Shown here: positions 34,173-44,127 of the stretch, piece after piece | Layout: each line of letters begins with the position of its first letter | Numbering within the stretch: the stretch's first letter is position 1 | Assembly: GCA_023053575.1 (NCBI GenBank) | Contig: JAKZAP010000015.1 | Span: 17,370,055-17,434,054, forward strand | Direction: 5' to 3' | Origin: Branchinecta lynchi | Taxonomy: Eukaryota; Arthropoda; Branchiopoda; Anostraca; Branchinectidae | DNA: 64,000 bases | Translations under genes and position numbers: made by a program | The notes under the pieces: model-generated | Seen by the model: the letters and a program-made list of their open reading frames with translations, nothing else | Database searches by the model: none | What the model was told of the DNA's origin: nothing

Positions 34173-34703
34173 AGGGGCGTTGCGAAAGGGGGGGGGATGC
34201 AACATTCGGTAACTTATTCGGTATAATTGCCAGGATTCGGTAGTTACCACGAACATGAAGAGGTCGAGTGAAGAACTGGTCGCAGACAAAAGGACTGATC
34301 TATGATTTCATCGATATTCCTTACTTTTATTCGTATCCTAAAAACAAGCTCTTATCAGAAATGTCTCAAAAATTCTGCCTGCGGCGCTTTTCATAATATT
34401 AACTATTTTCCGGAAAGGTGCGTCATTTAGCTAGGTTTTAAAGCAGTTTTAGTGATCGCGATTTTTCGAAACCCTAAAAGCTAGAACCTGCATGGAAATA
34501 GCTGAATTTGGCAGGAAAAAACGAACTTAAAAAATCTCGCCTGCGGCGCTCACTTCATGTGATCATGGCTAGTAATGACTAGTCATACAATAGCTGCTTC
34601 TGCCGGGATATCGCTCTATCCGGTTTCTGGTTTCTGGAAATTCTTAGGATCCTGGTGTTTTGGCTCTTCACTCAACTACAAAAATTCACTTGCGACGCCC
34701 CTG
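34172..34703. mobile_element. hAT MITE, CAGGGGCGT family, in left arm
   Basis: Ends CAGGGGCGTTGCGAA and TTGCGACGCCCCTG with duplications CTCAGAGG (34164-34171) and CTCACAGG (34704-34711), 7 of 8 matching. Interior TTCGGTATAATTGCC and GCCTGCGGCGCTCACTT match 5944-7281. The same insertion is present in the opposite arm, so it predates formation or homogenisation of the palindrome. Confidence 0.8.
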
Positions 34704-35154
34704 CTCACAGGTGCTAAGAAAGCTAGAGTAAGTATAGTCGTTGAAAGAAAGAAATAACTGAAACGCATTTATTTTACGGATATGTCATCAAAAAATGTGT
34801 TACCACCTTAAATTTTTTGAAATAATGACTTTAGCACAAAAACCTGGTTCTGGGGAGCTTGACTTTGACATGAACGACTGATTTTCTCTTCCATTTAAGT
34901 CATCCACCAATAGCCTTGTATACTGGTTAGGGCTAAGGTTCAAGCATAGCAAGTATGATAGTTTGGCTCTTGCAATAGCCTTGTCACATGGTTATGGTTA
35001 AGGTTCTAGTCTCCAAACATCGTTTGTATGGTAGTTTTGGTTCATCTTAAAAGGAAATGTCAGGTAAGCAGTACTTCATAGCATCTCCATGACTGGAAGT
35101 GCAAGCCCATCTCAGAACCAAGCTTGTTCATGGCTTCCACATTCAAATCCAAGA

Positions 35155-35412
35155 TCAGAGCTTCTGAGAACTTAACACGTCAGCAGGGCCAGGAATTGGC
35201 TCAAGCTCACTACTTCCGAACTGTAGTTTCAATGACTTATTAGGACTGTGATTGTTCAGCTGAACTTCAGAGACAAGAAGTGGTTTATCTGATAGGTGGA
35301 CAACAGGAAATTTCAGTCCGGTGATGCAGCTTTTCCACCTCGAAATTCCGGCTTCCTCACTACCACAGATCCCCAGAAGCTGAGGAATATATCCTTTGCA
35401 TGCATGCTCCAT
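35155..35412 (-). CDS. Palindrome-arm ORF b, left copy (85 aa)
   Basis: Minus-strand frame containing GISRWKSCITGLKFPV and LSDKPLLVSEVQLNNHSPNK. Its mirrored copy is 41576-41836. The two differ by a few residues and one in-frame 3-bp indel (PVVHLSDK versus PVYFHLSDK), so the frame has been kept since divergence, though time may be short. It lies downstream of ORF a in the same frame, separated by stops. No domain recognised; possibly an eroded exon of an element-encoded or captured gene. Confidence 0.4.
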   Translation of the reverse strand: MEHACKGYIPQLLGICGSEEAGISRWKSCITGLKFPVVHLSDKPLLVSEVQLNNHSPNKSLKLQFGSSELEPIPGPADVLSSQKL

Positions 35413-35454
35413 GTACTGATTGTCAATTAATATACTTTTTCCAAATTTTGGCTA

Positions 35455-35673
35455 TCACCCCTTGACATCATATTTCAGGAAGTGCTCAATACTGTTCAAA
35501 ACAGGAGCTTGAGTACTAGTCAGCTGCTCCTGTTGGCTTTGGGCACGAATGATCACTGCACGGGATTTGCCTATTCCTTCTTGCGGACCTTTAATAGCCG
35601 ATTTCCCACACTGACTTCCATTATCGACAACTGCATCTAACACTTCGGAATCCATCTTCGAATTTCCGATCAT
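35455..35673 (-). CDS. Palindrome-arm ORF a, left copy (72 aa)
   Basis: Begins MIGNSKMDSEVLDAVVDNG and ends SIEHFLKYDVKG. The mirrored right-arm copy (41315-41533) differs at about five residues (such as DNG to GNE and SR to AH). It ends at TGATAG, and ORF b resumes 42 bp later in the same frame. Hydrophilic, no motif known to me. An element gene, a captured exon and chance are all possible. Confidence 0.4.
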   Translation of the reverse strand: MIGNSKMDSEVLDAVVDNGSQCGKSAIKGPQEGIGKSRAVIIRAQSQQEQLTSTQAPVLNSIEHFLKYDVKG

Positions 35674-35814
35674 AATGGCCGAGGCAGTTATGTTTCTTGA
35701 TCAATGACTGTGCCCTAGAAAGGAGATCAAGTTGGGCACACATAGAACTCATCAGAAGAAACAATGGTATTCTCAAGTGTTAGGTTAATTGTGAATGAAT
35801 TTGTGGTAAAACAA

Positions 35815-35895
35815 TTAAAGATTCTTCCTTAAATATCTGATTTTATGAATTTCTTCTCTGAAAATCAGATATTTAAGGAAGAATCTTTAATTCTT
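35815..35895. repeat. Inner hairpin in left arm
   Basis: AAAGATTCTTCCTTAAATAT and ATATTTAAGGAAGAATCTTT flank a short loop, a perfect 30-bp-class hairpin. The right-arm counterpart is at 41098-41175. It is a secondary palindrome inside the larger one. Confidence 0.7.
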
Positions 35896-36061
35896 GTTCC
35901 ACAAATTCATTTGCCAGCTTGACAGGCTTGAGCCTGAAAAAGACCCTTGCAAAGAAGGGCCGAAGTATCGCTCTTATGAAACTGTAGCTGACTTATCGGT
36001 TTGCACCGTACAAGATGATTCGCAGTCAGTTTGGGCTGGAGGACTATCTCCAACCTTCTTT

Positions 36062-36245
36062 ATACTCTTGATGACTATCTCTTCATGCTGATTCAGAATA
36101 TCCGGGTACCTGCAGAAGAAATGAAGAAATGCTGCCAAAGCTGCGCTGACTCAGGATTTGAGTTGTTGAGTTTGAGTCGTTATGGACATGTTTACTCCTT
36201 CTTCCTGAGAATCACCGGCGTCTTCTGAACTTAGTCACATAGAGT
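36062..36245. repeat. Repeat R1 within left arm
   Basis: CTTGATGACTATCTCTTCAT through GTCACATAGAGTATT, matching 9540-9740 and 16439-16660 outside the palindrome and its mirror at 40745-40930. It shows that segments of this foldback's interior are dispersed elsewhere in the window. Confidence 0.6.
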
Positions 36246-38080
36246 ATTATCCCACAACTAAAAGTTCTCCTGCTTTGGAAAGTGAACTGTTTGCTAATTC
36301 AGTCTCAGGCAAGGAGTTTTTAGCAAACTCTTTGCTTCAAAGACAATCTAGATCTGTCATGGAAGAAAAGCAAAAACGGCTCCATAGCCTGGTGCCAGAG
36401 AGCCAATGTCTGCAGACACTTACATACAATTCTCAGAAAAAGAGCCATTGACAGTCAAAGCTATTTCAGTCAATTCCGACTCAGACTATACTAAAACATG
36501 AGCTACTTGAACCACTGAAAGAACTTTAGAGAGGCTGCAATGGCCTTGTCCTCCTTCGGGAAACGTAAATACCTCAATAATCCAGTGGGCTGATCCCCCC
36601 CCCAATGATGCCTCTGATTCTAGGATTCTGAATCTCTGATTCAAGCAACTCTGGGCCTCAGTCTAACCTGAGTCTAACAATCCCCTGAGCGTAATCTCTC
36701 AGCCTCATAAACTTTGTAGCAGGCACACTGAAAAACAACAACATAGGTTTGGACAGTAGGGGGTCAAGAGACCATAGGTTACCTACCCTGCATTGTAAAT
36801 GACATCTCGTTTTATCCATGAAATTCAATTCAAGCCTTTGGAAGACTCTGAGACCCCTCAGTGTGCACACCTTTCATGGATTTTGAATCATGGCAATACC
36901 TGAAGTCCTGAAACCTGGAGGTACTGAAATCCCTAACGATGTAAGAACAAAGGCTAGCAAAATTCAAGAGAAATCCAGGAGAAATCTCAAAAGAAGTCAG
37001 AAAAAAACTAATGACATTTTCTTTCTTTATCTCTTCTGATTCTTGACACTAAAAGCGTAATCTTCTATGTAAAAGATTATTTTTCTTTTCATTTTCGGTG
37101 GTCTAATTATATTGTCAATAGGATGAACACAATCACAAGTCCCAGCAGACGATTCCAATATAAATTTCCCTTGTCTTTTGATAAAACTTTAAACTTCATA
37201 TTTAAATTGGGTAATGGGACTGGTGGGGTCCGGGTCCGCCCAGGGGTCTACCCGAAAAATCCTCCTCCCCCCCTGGCAACAAAAATACGTCCGCCCTCCC
37301 TGAATGCAAATATATAGGAAACTAAATATATTCTGACTTAATGTAAACTCTATACAGACAGTCGCCCCAGCGACCCCCCCCCCCCGGCGGTACGAAAAAA
37401 CCTCGGGTACCGAACTACCCCCACCAAACCCTCCCCCCCAATTTATTTCTATGAAAAGTATTTCATAGATAGGGAAGGCCACCATCACGTATTTACATTA
37501 ATTCGTGTGCCTGTATAGAGTTTACATTAACTCGCTGTCAGAATATATTTAGTTTCCTATATATTTGCATTCAGGGAGGGCGGACGGATTTTTGTTGCCA
37601 GGGGGGAGAAGGATTTTCGGGTAGACCCCAGGGTGGACCAGTGCACCCGGACCCCACCAGTCCCACTACCAAAACATGAACTTTAAAGTTTTTTTCAAAA
37701 GACAAGCGAAATTTATATTGGAATTGTCTGCTGGGACTTGTGATTGTGTTCATCCTATTGACAATATAATTAGACCACCGAAAATAAAAAGAAAAATAAT
37801 CTTTTACATTGAAGATTATGCTTTTAGTGTCAAGATTAAGAAGAGATAAAGAAAGAAAATGTCATTAATTTTTTTCTGGCTTCTTTTGAGATTTCTCTTG
37901 AATTTTGCCAGCCTTTGTTCTTACATCATTAGGGATTTCAGTACCTCCAGGTTTCAGGTATTGTATTGCCAGGATTCAAATCCACGAAAGGTGTGCACAC
38001 TGAGGGGTCACAGGGTCTTCCAAAGGCTTGGATTGAATTTCATGGATAAAACGAGATGTCATTTGCAATGCAGGGTAGGT

Positions 38081-38404
38081 CAGTCTACCACAAATCCCTG
38101 ATTTTGGGAAAGCCTATGCCAAATGCTGGGTATGTCCAGCGTTTGGTATACCCTATGCCTAACGCTGGATACACTATGCCAAATGCTGGATACTGTGACC
38201 CAATAAAATATTGATGATTTGAGTGAAGCTCAGAAATCAACCAATCAGAACTCATCTGTAGTGAGGTAGGTCAGGGTTAGGGTGCCAACACCTATCCAAC
38301 GTTTGACATAGGGTATCCAGCGTTAGGCATAGGCTATGCCAAACGTTAGATATACCCAGCGTTTGGCATAGGGTACCCAAAAATCAGGGATTTGTGGTTG
38401 ACTG
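38081..38404. mobile_element. hAT MITE inserted in right arm only
   Basis: Ends CAGTCTACCACAAATCCCTG and CAGGGATTTGTGGTTGACTG with a perfect 8-bp duplication GGGTAGGT (38073-38080 and 38405-38412). The left arm has a single GGGTAGGT at the matching site (complement of about 36780-36790), an exact empty site. Interior repeats of CTATGCCAAACGCTGG form inverted subterminal arrays. 324 bp; the insertion postdates arm duplication. Confidence 0.88.
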
Positions 38405-38600
38405 GGGTAGGTAACCTATGTTCTCTTCAACCACTGTCTGAACCTATGTTGTTGTTTTTCAGTGTGCCTGCTATGCTGCTGCTATGGTGTCATTTACAGT
38501 GCAGGATAGGTAACCTATGGTCTCTCCAATTACTGTCTGAACCTATGTTGTTGTTTTTCAGTGTGCCTGCTACAGCAAAGTTTATGAGGCTGAGAGATTA
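38405..38600. repeat. Local tandem duplication in right arm
   Basis: GTAACCTATG...TCTGAACCTATGTTGTTGTT...GTGTGCCTGCTA occurs twice here, about 105 bp apart, but once in the left arm (complement of about 36705-36785). The duplication sits immediately beside the MITE insertion. Confidence 0.6.
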
Positions 38601-39025
38601 GGCTCAGGGGATTGTTAGACTCAGGCCCAGAGTTGCTTGAATCAGAGATTCAGAATCCTAGAATCAGAGGCATCATTGGGGGGGGGAATCAGCTCACTGG
38701 CTTTTGTGGGGTTCTGGCCCAGGCAAAACAGAATAACATTCAGAAAATTTAGCCTGAATTTGCAGCGGGCAAAAATTTTCAAGCTGTTAATTGTCATCAG
38801 TTATAACAAACTACTGTGGGGGCTCCACTCGAAGCAAATTCCTATTATTATGGATGACCTATAAACCTTTGCCTTAAACTTGTAAGAATTGTTGTTACTT
38901 TTTCTTGCAATTCACACAGTTTTTTGCATTTGTTTGGCCCTGTTGTTTCTTGTCTATTGTTTCTAACCACTATAATCCTCCATGTTAGCAAAATATCTGC
39001 CAGTCTTATAGTTGAGATACTTTTT

Positions 39026-40128
39026 GGGATCCCAAAACGTAAGTGGAGGGATACTTATGACATCGCAAAAGTTGTCCGTCTGTCCATCCGTCCGTCTGTC
39101 CATCTGTAAGCACAATAAATCTCGAAGGGAATGAGATATTTTAATGAAACTTGGTGTTTGGATTCGTTGGGTCGTCGGACCAGTCAAGTTCGTAGATGGG
39201 CTTTGTAGCCCTACATTTAGGGGTGTGGGAGGGGGTCCAAATTAAGGGGCAAACAAAATATTTCGAAACAGATAATTCGATAGTCGATTATGGGGTAAGA
39301 AGACATGCTGAACACGATGGTGAAAACCATTTTGTCATCGGACAAGTAGTTCGCCCGGAAGCCGGCCAAAACCGGAAAGTTTGATAAAAGTAAAAATTTT
39401 ATTTCAAGTTGATTAAATGTTCCATTTAGGGGTAGGAAGACATGCTGAGGACGATGGTGAAAACCATTTTCTCGACGGACAAGTATTTCGCCCGGAATCT
39501 GGCCCAAACCGGAAAGTTTGTTAGAATTAAAAGTTTTATTTTGAGTTGATTAGATGTTCGATTTAGGGCAAGAAGACATGCTGAACACTTATGTGAACAA
39601 ATTTTCTACCTTTACATGTAGTTCCCCCGAATCTGGCCAAAACCGGAAAATTGTTAGAAGCTTAAGTTTTATTTCTAGTTGATTAGATAACCGATTCAAC
39701 GGTAAGAAGAGATGCTGAATCCGTGTTTGACGATCATATTTTACCCGGAAATTTAGTTCAACCGGAATCCGGCTGGAGTAGGAAATTTTTTTTAAGTTAA
39801 ATTTGTATTTGAAGTTGATTAGATGTTCATTATTGGGGAAAGAAGATACCCTGAGTTCGTTTTTGAGCTTTCTTTTTTCGCCGGACAAGTAGTTCTGGAG
39901 TTCGGCCGAAACCAGGAAATTGGCAGAAGTGGCAGGAAGTTTTCGTCAAAACAGATATGACTTATAGGGGTAAACACACATGCTGAATCCATATCTGAAC
40001 TTGGTTTTCTCAGATGAGTAGCTATTTGGCCTTAATCTGTTTCTGAATTTTAATTGTAAAAATGTTCAAGGAGATTGGCTAAGACAAGACGCAGTTGTCT
40101 GGATCAGATATTGAATTTTTGGGATCCC
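39026..40128. repeat. Family A element inside right arm (six ~135-bp units)
   Basis: Begins GGGATCCCAAAACGTAAGTG and ends TTTTTGGGATCCC. After a (GTCY)n tract the unit marker AGACATGCTGA or a close variant falls at 39301, 39438, 39574, 39708, 39844 and 39976, spacings of 137, 136, 134, 136 and 132 bp. Each unit carries AAGTAGTTCGCCCGGAAT and GGCCAAAACCGGAAA. The period is close to a multiple of 3, which explains the minus-strand ORFs here. It is part of the ~1.7 kb right-arm-specific block. Confidence 0.75.
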
Positions 40129-41314
40129 ATCGAAACCTTTGGTCTTGTTCAACATGCCGAAACCCTTGGAAGGGCCCCTGCGTCTCAGTCCTGTACAGTG
40201 ACTTTTGTCCCTCTAGATTTCCATGAAACGAGACCTCTGCCTGGAGTCATAAGATCATTCAGACAAAATAATCTAGAAAAACACTAAGAAGTAGGCGGTA
40301 CAGGATTCAGGAAGTGCGAGTGTCTACATGGGTGCAGTGCTGTATTATTCATGGGCCTTCCTTCAGTGTCAACTTGATTTGCTAGATTAGTGAGGTATTT
40401 ACGTTTCCCTAAGGAGGACATCATATACCAAAGAAAGTCAGAAGTTCAAGGCCATTGCAGCCTCTCTAAAATTCTTTCAGTGGTTCAAGTAGCTCATGTT
40501 TTAGTATAGTTTGAGTCAGAATTGACTGAAATATCTTTGACTGTCAATGGCTCTTTTTCTGAGAATTGTATGAAAGTATCTGCAGACATTGGCTCTCTGG
40601 CACCACGCTATGGAGCCGTTTTTGCTTTTCTTCCATGACAGATCTAGATTGGCTTTGAAGCAAAGAGTTTGCTTAAAACTCCTTGCCTGAGACTGAATTA
40701 GCAAACAGTTTCACTTTCCAAAGCAGGAGAACTTTTAGTTGTGGGATAATACTCTATATGACTAAGTTCAGAACACGCCACTGATTCTCAGGAAGAAGGA
40801 GTAAACGTGTCCGTAACGTCTCAAACTCAACGACTCAAATCCTGAGTCAGCGCAGCTTTGGCACCATTTCTTCCGCAGGTACCCAGAGATTCTGAATCGG
40901 CATAGAGAGATAGTCATCAAGAGTATAAAGAAGGTTGGAGATAGTCCTCCAGCCCATGCTGACTGCGAATCATCTTGTACGGTGCAAACCGATAAGTCAG
41001 CTACATTTTCATAAGAGCGATACTTCAGCCCTTCTTGGCAAGGGTCCTTTTCAGGCTCAAGCCTCTCAAGCTGGCAAATGAGTTTGTGGATAAAGAATTA
41101 AAGATTCTTCGTGAAATATCTGATTTTCAGAGAAGAAATTCACAAAATCAGATATTTAAGGAAGAATCTTTAATTGTTTTACCACAAATTCATTCTCAAT
41201 TAACCTAACACTTGAGAATACCATTGTTTCTTCTGATGAGTGCTATGTGTGCCCAACTTGATCTCCTTTCCAGGGCACAGTCATTGATCAAGAAACATAA
41301 CTGCCTAGGCCATT

Positions 41315-41533
41315 ATGATCGGAAATTCGAAGATGGATTCCGAAGTGTTAGATGCGGTTGTCGGTAATGAAAGTCAGTGTGGGAAATCGGCTATTAAAGG
41401 TCCTCAAGAAGGAATAGGCAAAGCCCATGCAGTGATCATTCGTGCCCAAAGCCAACAGGAGCAGCTGACTAGTACTCAAGCTCCTGTTTTGAACAGTATT
41501 GAGCACTTCCTGAAATATGAAGTCAAGGGGTGA
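41315..41533 (+). CDS. Palindrome-arm ORF a, right copy (72 aa)
   Basis: Starts MIGNSKMDSEVLDAVVGNE, ends EHFLKYEVKG followed by TGATAG. An in-frame TAG lies two codons before the ATG, as part of CTGCCTAGGCC, which could also be a splice acceptor. Mirrors 35455-35673. No family recognised. Confidence 0.4.
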   Translation: MIGNSKMDSEVLDAVVGNESQCGKSAIKGPQEGIGKAHAVIIRAQSQQEQLTSTQAPVLNSIEHFLKYEVKG

Positions 41534-41575
41534 TAGCCAAAGTTTGGAAAAAGTATATTAATTGACAATCAGTAC

Positions 41576-41836
41576 ATGGAGCGTGTATGCAAAGGATATG
41601 TTTCTCAGCTTCTGGGGATCTGTAGTAGTGAGGAAGCCGGAATTTCGAGGTGGAAAAGCTGCATCACCGGACTGAAATTTCCTGTTTATTTCCACCTATC
41701 AGATAAACCACTTCTTGTCTCAGAAGTTGAGTTGAACAATCACAGTCCTAATAAGTCACTGAAACTACAGTTCGGAAGTAGTGAGCTTGAGCCAATTCCT
41801 GGCCCTGCTGACGTGTTAAGTTCTCAGAAGCTCTGA
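41576..41836 (+). CDS. Palindrome-arm ORF b, right copy (86 aa)
   Basis: In the same frame as ORF a, beginning MERVCKGYVSQLLGICSS. The frame is open for 14 codons before this ATG, back to the TGATAG that ends ORF a. It contains GLKFPVYFHLSDKPLLVSE and ends VLSSQKL. Mirrors 35155-35412. Unknown function. Confidence 0.4.
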   Translation: MERVCKGYVSQLLGICSSEEAGISRWKSCITGLKFPVYFHLSDKPLLVSEVELNNHSPNKSLKLQFGSSELEPIPGPADVLSSQKL

Positions 41837-42295
41837 TCTTGGATTTGAATGTGAAACCATGAACAAGCATGGTTCTGAGATGGGCTTGCACTTCCAGTCA
41901 TGGAGATGCTATGAAGTGCTGCTTACCTGACATTTCCTTTAAGATGAACCAAAACTACCATACAAACGATGTTTGGAGACTTGAACCTTAACCATAACCA
42001 TGTGACAAGGCTATTGCAAGAACCAAACTATCATACTTTCTATGCTTGAACCTTAGCCCTAACCAGTATACAAGGCTATTGGTGGATGACTTAAATGGAA
42101 GAGAAAATCAGTCGTCCATGTCAAAGTCAAGCTCCCCAGAAACAGGTTTTTGTGCTAAAGTCATTATTTCAAAAATTTTAAGGTGGTAACACATTTTTTG
42201 ATGACATATCCGTAAAATAAATGCGTTTCAGTTATATGTTTCTTTCAACGACTATACTTACTCTAGCTTTCTTAGCACCTGTGAGCAGGGGCGTC

Positions 42296-42815
42296 GCAAG
42301 TGAATTTTTGTAGTTGGGTGCAGAGCCAAAACACCAGGATCCTAAGAATTTCCAGAAACCAGATAGAGCGACATCCCGGCAGCAGCAGCTACTCTATGAC
42401 TAGTCATTACTAGCCATGATCACATAAAGTGAGCGCCGCAGGCGAGATTTTTTAAGTTCGTTTTTTCCTGCCAAGTTCAGCTATTTCCATGCAGGTTCTA
42501 GCTTTTAGGGTTTCGAAAAATCGCGATCCCTAAAACTGGTTTAAAACCTAGCTAAATGACGCACCTTTCCGGAAAATAGTTAATATTATGAAAAGCGCCG
42601 CAGGCAGAATTTTCAAGACATTTCTGATAAGAGCTTGTTTTTAGGCTACAAATAAAAGTAAGGAATATCGATGAAATCATAGATCAGTCCTTTTGTCTGC
42701 GACCAGTTCTTCACTCGACCTCTTCATGTTCGTGGTAACTACCGAATCCTGGCAATTATACCGAATAAGTTACCGAATGTTGCACCCCCCCCCCCCCCAT
42801 TTCGCAACGCCCCTT
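42296..42815. mobile_element. hAT MITE, CAGGGGCGT family, in right arm
   Basis: Mirror of 34172-34703. Flanks CCTGTGAG (42288-42295) and CCTCTGAG (42816-42823) are the inverted versions of the left-arm duplications, showing it is the same insertion event copied with the arm. Confidence 0.8.
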
Positions 42816-43089
42816 CCTCTGAGCCATATCCTTTCCTTTGAAACTTCCTGTGGATCTTACTTTTGAGCAACTGTTGTTCACATTCACATTGTTTATTGAG
42901 TAGACTAATACCAACAAGAGTGCAATAGCAAATATAGCACTTACAATGGTAGTGAGTATGTACTTCAACGAAGAATCACACTTGTTCCGGACTTACAAAT
43001 AGAACAATAAGGAGGACCTCACCAACCACCAAGTCGGCTACATTTGTTCCGATCTCAAAAATCAGATTTTTCGTTCTAAGCTGTATTTT

Positions 43090-43445
43090 TTTTTCCAAGT
43101 CTCGGCGACACTTTTTTCACTTGTATGTTATTTTCAAAGAAATCTCGGCGATATTTCATGCATTCTCGGCGACATTACGCGAAATCTCGGCGACATTTCT
43201 AGCAATCTCGGCGACACTTTGTTCCATCTCGGGAACTAGATTTTTGGTTTCGAACGCATATCCGTATTTCTCGGCGACACGTTTTTCAGTGAAAATCTCG
43301 GCTACAAAGTTGTCATTCTCGGCAACAAACATTGCAGTCTCGGATACACACAAAAAATCTCGGCGACAAAAACAGCATTCTCGGCTACATTTCATGGATT
43401 CTCGGCGACATTTCGAGTATTCTCGGCAACATTTTTAACAATTTT
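43090..43445. repeat. Subterminal minisatellite, right arm
   Basis: Mirror of the left array, with TCTCGGCGACA units. The plus ORF 43121-43438 and minus ORF 43156-43395 are the swapped counterparts of those in the left arm. The outermost units run to within about 25 bp of the element end. Confidence 0.8.
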
Positions 43446-43473
43446 GACCCAAAATGCATGCCATATAACCAAT

Positions 43474-44127
43474 GTATTTATTGAAATGGTATTTATTGAA
43501 ATGTATTTATTGAAAAGTGGGCAAGAAGGCGGCATGGTGATGACAGCAGCTACTCACTTATTTTTTTTGGTTTGACAGTTGGGTCCGAGACAGAAAACTT
43601 AGCCCTGATTCGATTGTTACTGATGCATTCTTCCAGCTTCATAGATTCATCCTATTTTTTTCTTTGGTGTACTATAGCACTGAGTTGTCAGTCCCTCAAA
43701 GTTAATTTCTTTTAAGATGTTTACTTTCTCGTGGCTTCTACTTACTTGTTTCAAGGAATAGAGATAAATTTGTTCCAAGAGACATAAAAGTCGCCGCCTC
43801 ACTCATTCTTACATGCTCTTTTGCATAAAAAATGCCTGTGATTCAATCTGAGCGTAATGTATGCAGAGTGATCTGGTTGGCAACTTTTTACTACCTTTGC
43901 TCACGGCACTGTCAGTAGATTAGAACATATGATTAGCAAATAGCTGTAGTGCATAGTGATAAGCTATCCTTTTTGGGACTCCGAAGTGTGAGTGACCGAA
44001 ACCCTATGCGCTCACCAAGTTTTTTTTTTTCATCCAATTTTGGTTATGTAGAGTTCTTAAAAGTTAGAGCGTGTGATAATATGTTTTTCCAATAAAAGAA
44101 ATAGAAGAAAACTGGATCCAATTAGTA
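43474..44127. other. Flank without recognised genes
   Basis: Begins with three copies of GTATTTATTGAAATG at 43474-43520, then AT-rich sequence with no repeat or exon that I can support. Confidence 0.4.

Larger units (their letters stand above)
33522..43464. mobile_element. Giant foldback transposon (9.9 kb palindrome)
   Basis: Left arm 33522-37361 and right arm 37511-43464 are inverted copies around a ~150-bp spacer centred near 37436. Both termini read ATGGCATGCATTTTGGGTCA inward. A perfect 9-bp direct repeat ATAACCAAT lies just outside (33513-33521 and 43465-43473), which marks a transposition event. Arms are collinear but differ by scattered substitutions, small indels and two blocks present only in the right arm (38081-38404 and ~38701-40384). 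Long minisatellite-bearing arms with 9-bp duplications recall Drosophila FB and Phantom/Mutator-like elements. No intact transposase ORF was found, so the superfamily is inference. Confidence 0.85.

Noticed and set aside
39217..39888. Two ~97-aa minus ORFs as genes
   Set aside because: They track the ~135-bp units, whose period is near a multiple of three, so stops are avoided by periodicity.
33513..43473. Palindrome as an assembly artefact
   Set aside because: The arms differ by substitutions, indels, a MITE with an empty site opposite and a 1.7 kb block, and a 9-bp duplication flanks the unit. A folded-read artefact would give near-identical arms and no duplication.
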